DNA of 40,488 nt from Dyella sp. ASV24. GTDB taxonomy: Bacteria; Pseudomonadota; Gammaproteobacteria; Xanthomonadales; Rhodanobacteraceae. The stretch lies in the NCBI RefSeq assembly GCF_016428905.1, contig NZ_JAELTQ010000029.1, positions 1 through 40,488 on the forward strand. The letters are read 5' to 3'. Position numbers and translations under genes: made by a program. Positions 16,190 through 23,629 of the stretch are shown one piece after another. The notes under the pieces are model-generated. The model searched no databases, had not been told where the DNA came from, and saw only the letters and a program-made list of their open reading frames with translations. Each line of letters opens with the position of its first letter. The first letter of the stretch is position 1.

Positions 16190-17011
16190 GTGAGCTACAC
16201 CCAATCGTTGCCCTGGACTCTGGAAAGCCTGGATTTCAGTCAGATCGACATCCCGCGCGTGCGCCAGAACGAAGACCTCTTCCTCCTGCTCTGCAGCGCC
16301 TCGTTTGTCGAAAGTGGTTCGGACTTATATACGCACAACCTCGTCGACCATTTCGCTGGCGACGAAACCCTCCAGACGTGGCTCAGCCAGCATTGGGAAC
16401 ACGAGGAACTGCAGCACGGCCGCGCCCTCGCCGCCTACGTGAAGGCCGTGTGGCCTGAGTTTGACTGGGACAAAGGCTTTGCTTCGTTCTGGGCCGAGTA
16501 CGGTGCGGTTTGCACCGCCGAACAGCTGGAGCCCAGCCGCGGGTTGGAACTGGCGGCTCGCTGTGTAGTGGAAACCGGCACCGCAAGTCTGTATCGCGCG
16601 CTCAACGACATCACCGACGAGCCCGTACTCAAGCAGCTCACCGGCCACATCAAGAGCGATGAAGTCCGCCACTACAAAAACTTTTACCAGCACTTCCGCC
16701 TGTACCGCGAACGCGAAGGCTTCAGTCGCTACAAGGTGTTCCGCGCCATCCTGCGCCGCGTGAATGAGATCCGCAGCGAGGATAGCGATATCGCACTGCG
16801 TCACGTGTTCAATCAGTGCTATCCGCACTTGAAGGAGAACGAGGCGGAGTTCAAGCGCATCACTGGGCGGGCGCAGGATTTGTTGCGGCGGAATATTCCG
16901 GCGGAGATGACGGTGAAGATGTTGCTGAAGCCGTTGGAGTTGCCGCCGCGGTTGCAGAGTGCCATGGAGAAGCCGTTGGCGAAGTTGGCGGAGAAGTTGT
17001 TTCTCAACTGA
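16190..17011 (+). CDS. Ferritin-like di-iron protein (acyl-ACP desaturase-like ligand pattern)
   Basis: The 273-residue helical protein shows the full carboxylate di-iron ligand pattern: E41 (FVESGS), EELQH at 72-76, E128 (VVETGTASLY) and DEVRH at 157-161. The spacing and the paired E-E-x-x-H and D-E-x-x-H motifs resemble acyl-ACP desaturases and related oxygenases rather than iron-storage ferritins. The substrate is unknown; oxygen-dependent hydroxylation or desaturation is a reasonable inference. The GTG at 16190 is chosen because AGGAAAG precedes it and the homologous-looking sequence starts there. The last part of the gene is rich in G-ending codons compared with the first part. Confidence 0.85.
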   Translation: MSYTQSLPWTLESLDFSQIDIPRVRQNEDLFLLLCSASFVESGSDLYTHNLVDHFAGDETLQTWLSQHWEHEELQHGRALAAYVKAVWPEFDWDKGFASFWAEYGAVCTAEQLEPSRGLELAARCVVETGTASLYRALNDITDEPVLKQLTGHIKSDEVRHYKNFYQHFRLYREREGFSRYKVFRAILRRVNEIRSEDSDIALRHVFNQCYPHLKENEAEFKRITGRAQDLLRRNIPAEMTVKMLLKPLELPPRLQSAMEKPLAKLAEKLFLN

Positions 17012-17070
17012 TCGCACGCTTGAGCTTCTCTCTTCCCTTCGGGCTAGGGGCAATCTAGCCGTAGCTTTGC

Positions 17071-18137
17071 TCCCTCTCCCCTTCGGGGAGAGGGCTGGGG
17101 TGAGGGGTGGGTGCTCGCCTTATCGTTTCGATGAAACCGCCACCCCGGCGCAGGCCGGGGTCCAGTAGCGTCGGTGTTCGGTGTTCGGTGTTCGGTTTTC
17201 GCCTCATGCGCTCCCGCGATCTGGCCGCTTACGCAGCGGGCGTTTCGATCGTCTGCCGACGCTCGAGTCACTTTTCTTTTGCTGGCCCAAAAGAAAAGTA
17301 ACCCAAAGAAAATGGCCGTAAGGCCAACGCCCGCAGCATCACGATGGGATAAGCCCGAACGGGTGAGGAATCGTGTGACTTGGCCACCTTCGCCTCTACA
17401 CAGCGGGTACACCGGAGCGCTTCGCAACGCGCCATGGCGCAGAGGACTTAAAGCAGGCCTCGCTACGCTTCCCGATCGCTGAGGCTAGAGAAGGAGGACG
17501 CTACGCTTTCCTACCGACGAGGCTAGGTAAAGGGAGCGCTACGCTTTCCTACCACTGAGGCAAGGTAGAGCAGACGCTGCGCTTCCCGACCGGTGGGGAG
17601 AACTCGACACCTAACGGCATCATCGTTGTCTTCTGCCTTGGCTTTGTGTCCCTGCTCTAGAGCAGGAGCAACGCGACCTGCCGCGATGCGATGTGCAGCA
17701 ACGCTGCACGAGCCGTCCGCTTGGCGCTTTTGACCTTCGGGCCCCCTTGAGCGGCGGTGAGGGGTGGACGAAAAGGCCCCGTAGGGGTGCCGGGCAGGAC
17801 GCCCGGCACTTTTCGTCGGGGCAGGAGCCCCGTCGAAAAGCCCGGACGCCCCTCACGGACTGGCCGGCTTCACCGGCCAGCGCCGCGATGGGGGTGCCGT
17901 TTCTTTTGGTTACTTTTCTTTGGGCAAGCAAAGAAAAGTGACTCGGCCTCCGGCAGGAGGTCGAAACGCCCGCTGCGTAAGCGGCCAGGTCGCGACCACG
18001 CGACAATCAAGCGATACCGCTACTGGACCCCGGCCCTTGCCCCCTTTTGTGGGGTTCGCCGGGGTGACGGCTATAGTTGAAACGATAAGGCGAGCACCCG
18101 CCCCTCACCCCAACCCTCTCCCCGAAGGGGAGAGGGA
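17071..18137 (+). repeat. Large structured inverted-repeat element, copy A
   Basis: The 1067-bp element begins and ends with the hairpin TCCCTCTCCCC / GGGGAGAGGGA. The outer 59 bp of the two ends match in inverted orientation with two differences. Further in, each arm carries GTGCTCGCCTTATCGTTTC, then CCGGGGTCCAGTAGCG, then a block of about 95 bp with CTGGCCGCTTACGCAGCGGG and a long A/T-rich hairpin (17270-17299 left, 17912-17939 right). The core (about 17330-17890) has 38-bp tandem units and several hairpins. Reading frames inside lack ribosome-binding sites, and mirrored copies arise simply because the arms are inverted. No transposase or target-site duplication is seen. It lies 59 bp after one gene and 77 bp from the end of the opposing one. 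Confidence 0.9.
17461..17600 (+). repeat. 38-bp tandem units in element copy A
   Basis: Three consecutive units start at 17461, 17499 and 17537, each exactly 38 bp and each beginning CGCTACGCTT, followed by a degenerate partial fourth unit from 17575. Each contains a GAGGC core roughly in the middle. The units differ at several positions, so they are old rather than freshly expanded. Confidence 0.9.
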
Positions 18138-18214
18138 GAAAAGCCGACGCGACTCAGACCCGTCCAGCGCCAGCCCCTTACAGGGGCACCCAAACGCCCC
18201 AACACAACCACCCA

Positions 18215-18661
18215 TCACTTCGCCGGCCGCGCCGCCTCCTCCACCTCACGCGGCTTACCCTGCTGCGGCGAATCAAGCTTCTTCAGATCCACCGGGCGAA
18301 TCTGCTTGATGAAACACGGCGAATCCTGCGGCCCCGTCAGTACACGGTCGAACTTCACCGATACCTCGCTCGCGCTGGACGTCAGAGCGACATGATTGGT
18401 GAATTCCAGGTTGCGGCAGCGACCATCAAGGTCAATCAGCCACGCCTCGTTGGAACGCGTATAGATGGCCAACTGCTCATCACTGAGCGGCTCCCACGAC
18501 CACAGGCTGAAGTAGTGAAAACTGTTGACGGGATCGCCGGCCGCAGCAGCGTACGCCTGTTGGCGCGCTTCCATGCGGGCGGTGTAATCCTTGCCTACGC
18601 GTGTGCAACCGCCGAGGGCGGCGATCACGGCGACAGCGGCAAGAAGATGTTTGGCTGCCAT
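18215..18661 (-). CDS. Lipoprotein, DUF6491-like
   Basis: The 148-residue product has a lipoprotein signal peptide with lipobox LGGC (Cys19), so it should be lipid-anchored in the envelope. The mature part contains FHYFSLWSWEPLSDEQLAIYTRSNEAWLID in spirit, split by short loops, then CRNLEFTNHVAL and a C-terminal CFIKQIRPVD segment, which fits the DUF6491 family of Xanthomonadales. Its function is unknown. The ATG at 18661 is chosen because GGAG is about 9 bases upstream; the ATG at 18670 is too close to it. It is the last of three same-strand genes with a LytTR regulator at the head. Confidence 0.8.
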   Translation of the reverse strand: MAAKHLLAAVAVIAALGGCTRVGKDYTARMEARQQAYAAAAGDPVNSFHYFSLWSWEPLSDEQLAIYTRSNEAWLIDLDGRCRNLEFTNHVALTSSASEVSVKFDRVLTGPQDSPCFIKQIRPVDLKKLDSPQQGKPREVEEAARPAK

Positions 18662-18719
18662 GAATGTCATCTCCGTAAGTGCTGGGCGTACAAACGCATG
18701 AACTCCATGCGGGTGGACG

Positions 18720-19451
18720 TTATTTCTTCTTGGCGGACGATTTGGCGACAGCCTGCCACTTGGACGGGTCAAAGCCACCGGTTTCGAACACCAACGTTTG
18801 CTTCTTCTCACCGTCCTGAAGCGTCACGTCCATGGTGATCTTCTTGGCCTTCTCCAACTGGGCGATGAAGCCCTTGTCATCCTTGAACAGGAGCGCAGGT
18901 TCGCCGGTGGTCGGTGCGAACGCGGCGATCGTACCCGGCTTGCCATCAAAGGTGGCCTTGATCGAACACACGCCCTTGCACACGAAGCCGTGTGGGCCAC
19001 CATTGAACAGGAAGGCGTTCTGCCCCCACTCGGTGTGACGGCGCAGCACCAGGCGCACGCGCTCCTCACCCGAAGGCTGGCTGGTGTAGATGGTGGCGGT
19101 GGATTGCGTACCGCCTTCCATCGGCGACACCTGATACAGCCACAGGCCAGCCAAGCGGTTCTTTTCGCTGCTTTCCTTATAACGCTGCTCGATCGCCGGC
19201 AGGCTCTGCTGCACTTCCTTGGCGGCATCGCTGTTGGGATAGCGACTGAGGATTTCCTTACCCATCGTCACCGCCATCTCGTCGTTGCCGATGCGCTGGA
19301 GCTGGCGATAAGTGTTGAGCTTGTCCGCTGAATCGTCAGCCGGCGCCTGCGCTTGCTGCGGCGCCGGCGCCTGATCACCGGATTGGGAACAGCCCGCAAG
19401 CACGAGCAAGGCGCCGAGCGTGCTGGCGGCGAGATGGTGGCGCTGTTTCAT
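18720..19451 (-). CDS. Putative lipoprotein of unknown function
   Basis: The 243-residue product has a lipobox LAGC (Cys21) after a basic, hydrophobic signal peptide, then an Ala/Pro/Gln-rich tether. A short helical region follows (about 50-95, including ILSRYPNSDAAKEVQ, reminiscent of a single TPR-like repeat). The C-terminal domain is beta-rich with a CKGVC cysteine pair and ends in a lysine run. I do not recognise the C-terminal family. AGGAA precedes the ATG at 19451; the ATG at 19541 would destroy the signal peptide. It lies 86 bp after the LytTR gene and 58 bp before the next lipoprotein gene. Confidence 0.75.
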   Translation of the reverse strand: MKQRHHLAASTLGALLVLAGCSQSGDQAPAPQQAQAPADDSADKLNTYRQLQRIGNDEMAVTMGKEILSRYPNSDAAKEVQQSLPAIEQRYKESSEKNRLAGLWLYQVSPMEGGTQSTATIYTSQPSGEERVRLVLRRHTEWGQNAFLFNGGPHGFVCKGVCSIKATFDGKPGTIAAFAPTTGEPALLFKDDKGFIAQLEKAKKITMDVTLQDGEKKQTLVFETGGFDPSKWQAVAKSSAKKK

Positions 19452-19537
19452 GGACGGGTTCCTGTGGCGGGTAGGCACTAAGAGTGGAACGAGGGCGGAT
19501 CGGGACGCAACCTTCACGCCCATTTTTGCTAGACGAC

Positions 19538-20431
19538 TCACGCGCTGACGGGCGTGTCACCGAAGCGTTCGCGCAATTGCACACGGAAGCGGCGGCTGCA
19601 CGGAAGCGTCGCGCCGTCGCGCATGGTCAATCGGGCATCGCCGGTATCCAGCGGCTCGATCTCGGTGAGGTAATCAAGGTTCACCAGATAACTGCGATGC
19701 ACACGCACGAAGCGCGAAGGGTCCAGGCGCTCTTCGATGCCGGCCATGGTCGCGCGCAACGGGTAATCGCGGCCGCGTACATGAAGGTTCACGTAGTTAC
19801 CGGAAGCCTGCAGCCATTCGATCTCGCGCGCGGCGACAAGGAACTCCTTGCCCAGCTTGCGTACAAGGAAACGCTCCGGACGATCGACCGGCTCCACCGG
19901 CGGCCCTTCGTCCGGCTCCGCCAGCAGGCTCGCCTCACCCTGCAGGCGCAGCACAAGCAGGCGGTAACCACCAATGACGGCCAGGAACAGGAAGTAGGTG
20001 CGGACGTCCTTGAGGTACTCGTAACCCAGTTGCTGCGGCCAGTCGCTGCCGAAGTGGTAGTGCCAACCCAGAAGGGTCCGGTAGGCGACCATGCGCAGCA
20101 CGATCATCAGACCTACGTGTGCCAGACAGAACGGCACACTGAGCGCGAGGTGGATCTTCAGGTTCTGCCGCCAGTTGTCGAAGCGCAGGGTCCAGCGGCG
20201 GCTGGCCATCACTACGAAGGGCACCAGGGCCAGGATGACGAGGCTGCTGCTCGCCTCCCAGATCCACGGCTCGATGCTTTCCGCCCGGTGGGTGCGATAC
20301 GTATCGTCGAACCACGCAACGACGCCGTTGAAGACGGTGTTGACCGTCATCATGACGACCCAGAAGCCGATCTCGAAAGGTCGGCGCCAGTGTTGAAAAC
20401 GGGCGTAGTCGAAGGCCGGCTTGGTGGTCAT
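19538..20431 (-). CDS. Membrane-anchored LytTR-type transcription regulator
   Basis: The 297-residue protein has four hydrophobic segments in the first 180 residues (about 20-40, 60-75, 95-115, 145-165). A Pro/Glu-rich linker and a C-terminal LytTR DNA-binding domain follow (about 190-297; REIEWLQASGNYVNLHVRG, RFVRVHRSYLVNLDYLTEIEP, CSRRFRVQLRERF). There is no receiver domain, so a phosphorelay is unlikely. Sensing is probably through the membrane part. It is divergent from the acyltransferase gene at 20586 and followed by two lipoprotein genes, which are its plausible targets. Membrane LytTR proteins often control adjacent genes; no binding repeat was identified by eye. Confidence 0.9.
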   Translation of the reverse strand: MTTKPAFDYARFQHWRRPFEIGFWVVMMTVNTVFNGVVAWFDDTYRTHRAESIEPWIWEASSSLVILALVPFVVMASRRWTLRFDNWRQNLKIHLALSVPFCLAHVGLMIVLRMVAYRTLLGWHYHFGSDWPQQLGYEYLKDVRTYFLFLAVIGGYRLLVLRLQGEASLLAEPDEGPPVEPVDRPERFLVRKLGKEFLVAAREIEWLQASGNYVNLHVRGRDYPLRATMAGIEERLDPSRFVRVHRSYLVNLDYLTEIEPLDTGDARLTMRDGATLPCSRRFRVQLRERFGDTPVSA

Positions 20432-20585
20432 GCCCGGATTCTACGTGCAGCGGCGACCGAACCCGGCCTTTTCATCCCTCGCTGCTCGCCACTCGTCCCT
20501 GTTTCCGGTCAATCAATCACTTAGCGGACGACGAAGCGCCAGCCTCGGCGGAGCATGCGCGGCACTTTCCCATGGAGTTCCGCCC

Positions 20586-21809
20586 ATGAACCGCCGTCAT
20601 GACATCGACGCCTTGCGCGTACTGGCCTTCGGCCTGTTGATCCTCTACCACTTGGGCATGCTCTACGTGGGGCCAGCCAGTGACTGGACGTTCCACCTCA
20701 AGAGCTCTTATATCGGTGACTGGCTGGAGTACCCCATGCTCGCGTCCAGCTTCTGGCGCATGGACCTGCTGTTCCTGATCTCCGGCATGGCGGTGCACTT
20801 TCTGCGCGGGCGCCTGACCCTGCCAGCACTGGCCTGGAAGCGCACGGTGCGCCTGCTGGTGCCGTTGCTGTTTGGCATGGCGGTGGTCGTTCCCATCCAG
20901 CCCTATGTCCAGGGTGTGGCAAAGGGATTGGTGGAGCCGGGCTTCGGCCACTTCCTGCTGCACTACTACACCGGTGGTCCGTGGCCAGCGGGCGCTTTCG
21001 ATGGCTGGCAGTTCGGCGTGACCTGGAACCATCTGTGGTACCTGCCGTATGTGTGGATCTACACCCTGCTGTTGATTGTGCTGCTGCCAGCGCTGGAGTC
21101 GTCGACGGGGCAGCACGTCATTGCGGCTGTCCATCGTCTGCGCGGCTGGCCGCTGCTGCTTGCGCCTGCCTTGCCGCTCTTTGCCTACAACCTGCTGCTG
21201 GCGGCCCGCTTTCCGCAGAGCCACGCCTTGTTCGGCGACTGGTACGCCCATGCCGGGTACGCCACGATGTTCCTCTACGGTTACGCCATCGGCACGCACC
21301 AGGGCCTGTGGCAGGAGCTGGCGCGCTTGCGTCACCGCTCGCTGGGCATGGCGCTGTTCTGCTTCGCCACCTTTGTGGTGCTGGATCGCCTGAGTGATCT
21401 GATGGGGATGAACAACTGGTCCGCTTCCACGCACGCCGCCTATCACCTGTGCGAACGCGCACTACGCTTCTTCTATATGTGGAGCGCCATTGCCGCCGTG
21501 CTGGGCTGGGGACACCAGTATCTCAACCGGCCGTTCCGTTGGCTGCCGTATGCCCGGGAGGCGGTGTTCCCTTGGTACATCCTGCATCAGAGCGTGATGC
21601 TGGCCCTCGCCTACTGGCTGATTCCGCTGAAGCTCGGCCCAGTGCTGGAACCGTCGCTCATGCTGCTGGGAACGGTGGCTGGTTGCGCCGTGCTGCACGA
21701 GCTCGTCATTCGTCGCACGCGCTGGCTGCGGCCGCTATTCGGGCTCGACGCCATACCGCGCACAGCACGACCGGAATCCCCGTACGTCGCGCAGGCGCAG
21801 CAAGCCTGA
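20586..21809 (+). CDS. Acyltransferase family 3 membrane protein
   Basis: The 407-residue integral membrane protein starts with the acyltransferase-3 pattern RRHDIDALRVLAFGLLILYH and has about ten hydrophobic segments, including WNHLWYLPYVWIYTLLL and FPWYILHQSVMLALAYW. Such enzymes transfer acyl groups to sugars or glycans of the envelope (for example OpgC with glucans). The acceptor is unknown here. GGAG lies 8 bases before the ATG at 20586; the longer frame from 20421 has no such signal. It is divergent from the LytTR regulator with a 154-bp shared promoter region. Confidence 0.9.
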   Translation: MNRRHDIDALRVLAFGLLILYHLGMLYVGPASDWTFHLKSSYIGDWLEYPMLASSFWRMDLLFLISGMAVHFLRGRLTLPALAWKRTVRLLVPLLFGMAVVVPIQPYVQGVAKGLVEPGFGHFLLHYYTGGPWPAGAFDGWQFGVTWNHLWYLPYVWIYTLLLIVLLPALESSTGQHVIAAVHRLRGWPLLLAPALPLFAYNLLLAARFPQSHALFGDWYAHAGYATMFLYGYAIGTHQGLWQELARLRHRSLGMALFCFATFVVLDRLSDLMGMNNWSASTHAAYHLCERALRFFYMWSAIAAVLGWGHQYLNRPFRWLPYAREAVFPWYILHQSVMLALAYWLIPLKLGPVLEPSLMLLGTVAGCAVLHELVIRRTRWLRPLFGLDAIPRTARPESPYVAQAQQA

Positions 21810-21829
21810 TCCTCGCGGGCAGCGGGACC

Positions 21830-22132
21830 TCAGGTCTCGCTGCCCATGGCGGAATCCAGATGCTCGACGCGATGGATGTCGCCCAGCCACACGTAGCATG
21901 TCCACGCCGGTGCATCGGGCCGCTCCAGACGGACCACGCCGTTGATGCCCTCGTTGGCTTGGTCGTCGCGGAAGACCTGCACACTCGGTCGCTCGCAGAC
22001 CACGCCGTCGTAACTGGTGCCATCCCTGAGCTGCAGCACCACGTGTCCATTAGTCGGCAGTTGATCGACCAGATCCTCGATGCGGCGAATACCGGCCGCA
22101 TCCGTATACACACGTTGAGCAAACTGACCCAT
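21830..22132 (-). CDS. DUF3247 family protein (Sm-like fold)
   Basis: The 100-residue protein has IEDLVDQLPTNGHVVLQLRDG, VVCERPSVQVFRDDQANEGIN and YVWLGDIHRVEHLDS. This pattern fits DUF3247, a small family seen mainly in Xanthomonadales. To my knowledge a Xanthomonas member has a solved structure with an Sm-like beta-barrel; its partner or ligand is not known. No signal peptide is seen, so it is probably cytoplasmic. GAGGTGA precedes the ATG. It converges with the acyltransferase gene, leaving only 20 bp between the stops. Confidence 0.85.
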   Translation of the reverse strand: MGQFAQRVYTDAAGIRRIEDLVDQLPTNGHVVLQLRDGTSYDGVVCERPSVQVFRDDQANEGINGVVRLERPDAPAWTCYVWLGDIHRVEHLDSAMGSET

Positions 22133-22273
22133 GATTCACCTCGTCACCTTGTGGAGTCGTCTCCACCGTAGGGCGACGGACAGCAAGGCGGGATCACATC
22201 CATGTGAAGCGGCGGTGCTTTGCCTGGGGGCTTCAGCTGCCGATAATGGGGACATCCCCGCAAGGATCTCCCC

Positions 22274-23545
22274 ATGCCGCCCTCCCCCGCGCAAGATTCC
22301 GCGGACTCGCTGCGCTCACACCCCGCATTCGTGCAGTTCTGGTTTGCCCGCATTTGTTCGAGCTTCGGCTTTCAGATGCTCTCCGTGGCCGTGGGCTGGC
22401 AGATCTACGCCATCACCGGGCGCGCACTGGATCTGGGCTTGATTGGCCTCGTGCAGTTTTTTCCTTCCGTGATGCTGGCCTTGCCTGCCGGGCACGTAGC
22501 CGATCAGTTCGAGCGACGCCGCATCGTGATGTTCGGGCAGATCGTGGACATGCTCGCCATTGCGGTGCTCGCCGCCATCACCCTGATGCATCTGGCGCAG
22601 GAGACGATGATCCTCGCGCTGATATTCGTCATTGGCGTGGCCAAGGCGTTCGAATTCCCGGCCATGCAATCGATGCTGCCGGCACTGGTTCCCTCGGCGA
22701 TTCTGCCGCGAGCCATGGCGGCCAACGCCTCAGCGGGTCAGGCCGCGATGATCATGGGCCCTGCGGTGGGCGGCCTGCTCTACGTCGCCGGCCCGGGCAC
22801 GGTCTATACCGTGTGTGCGGTGCTGTACCTGATCGCTGTGCTGCTGATGGCGCACCTGCGCTACGAGCAGGCGCAGCCCAAACGCGAGCCAGCCACGCTG
22901 ACCACGCTGTTCGCCGGCGTGCATTTCATTCGCCGTCGCCCCGATGTGCTTGGCGTGATTTCACTCGACCTGTTCGCCGTGTTGCTGGGTGGCGCAACGG
23001 CACTGCTGCCCATCTTCGCCAAGGATGTGCTGCACACCGGCCCGTGGGGACTGGGACTCTTGCGCGCCGCACCTGCCGTGGGCGCACTGCTGATGTCGCT
23101 ATGGCTGGCCCGCCACAACATGGAACGTCGCGTCGGCCCGATCATGTTTGCGTCCGTCGCTGGCTTTGGGTTGGCGACGCTGGTGTTCGCCGTGTCCAAG
23201 GTACTGTGGCTTTCGCTGATCGCCCTGTTCGCACTCGGTGCGTTTGACATGGTGAGCATGGTGATCCGCGGCGCGCTGGTGCAGTTGGACACGCCTGATG
23301 ACATGCGTGGTCGAGTCAGCGCGGTCAATGCCATCTTCATCAATACGTCGAATCAATTAGGCGAGTTCGAATCGGGCCTGCTTGCGGCCTGGGTGGGGGC
23401 GATCAACGCCACGCTCATCGGCGGTATCGGCACCCTCGTGGTGGTGGGGCTCTGGATGGCCATGTTCCCCACCCTGCGCAGGCGGCAGAGCCTGCGAACG
23501 GAACCGCAGACGGTTGAACCGACGGGCGCCGGCGACACGATCTAG
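22274..23545 (+). CDS. MFS transporter (EntS / MFS_3-like exporter)
   Basis: The 423-residue membrane protein has about 11-12 hydrophobic helices and the family's loop DQFERRRIVMFGQ after helix 2, plus RPDVLGVISLDLFAVLLGGATALLPIFA at the start of the second half. This matches the MFS_3 group that includes the enterobactin exporter EntS and drug efflux proteins. The substrate cannot be told from sequence, and no siderophore genes lie nearby. AAGGAT lies 7 bases before the ATG. It is followed 84 bp later by a membrane protein gene on the same strand. Confidence 0.9.
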   Translation: MPPSPAQDSADSLRSHPAFVQFWFARICSSFGFQMLSVAVGWQIYAITGRALDLGLIGLVQFFPSVMLALPAGHVADQFERRRIVMFGQIVDMLAIAVLAAITLMHLAQETMILALIFVIGVAKAFEFPAMQSMLPALVPSAILPRAMAANASAGQAAMIMGPAVGGLLYVAGPGTVYTVCAVLYLIAVLLMAHLRYEQAQPKREPATLTTLFAGVHFIRRRPDVLGVISLDLFAVLLGGATALLPIFAKDVLHTGPWGLGLLRAAPAVGALLMSLWLARHNMERRVGPIMFASVAGFGLATLVFAVSKVLWLSLIALFALGAFDMVSMVIRGALVQLDTPDDMRGRVSAVNAIFINTSNQLGEFESGLLAAWVGAINATLIGGIGTLVVVGLWMAMFPTLRRRQSLRTEPQTVEPTGAGDTI

Positions 23546-23629
23546 AGCCAGTCGACCGGCTCCGCTCGAAGCTCGCTATAGTGCGTTGACCGCACATCCC
23601 GAGGCGGTCACGCACAGGGAGATCCCGGA

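Larger units (their letters stand above)
17012..18214. other. Intergenic region filled by large repeat element, copy A
   Basis: The 1.2-kb gap lies between convergent genes (ferritin-like plus, lipoprotein minus). Nearly all of it is the inverted-repeat element at 17071-18137. The short flanks contain no gene. Confidence 0.8.

Noticed and set aside
17107-17482. Reading frames of about 60-200 residues in the repeat elements, similar between copies
   Set aside because: Similarity follows from the DNA repeats. Frames occur on both strands because the arms are mirrored, ribosome-binding sites are lacking, and base changes keep hairpins rather than codons.
17461-17600. 38-bp units considered as a CRISPR array
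   Set aside because: Units are directly adjacent without spacers, they diverge from each other, and no cas gene is present.
17071-18137. Element considered as an insertion sequence or MITE
   Set aside because: There is no transposase and no target-site duplication seen at either complete copy. The arms are a mosaic of hairpins rather than simple terminal repeats. A relation to a MITE cannot be fully excluded.
17071-18137. Element considered as an integron attC site, group II intron, retron or diversity-generating element
   Set aside because: There is no integrase, reverse transcriptase or matching core motif in the window.
20517-21446. 309-residue minus-strand frame opposite the acyltransferase
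   Set aside because: It is antisense to a gene with clear acyltransferase-3 features and has no domain of its own.
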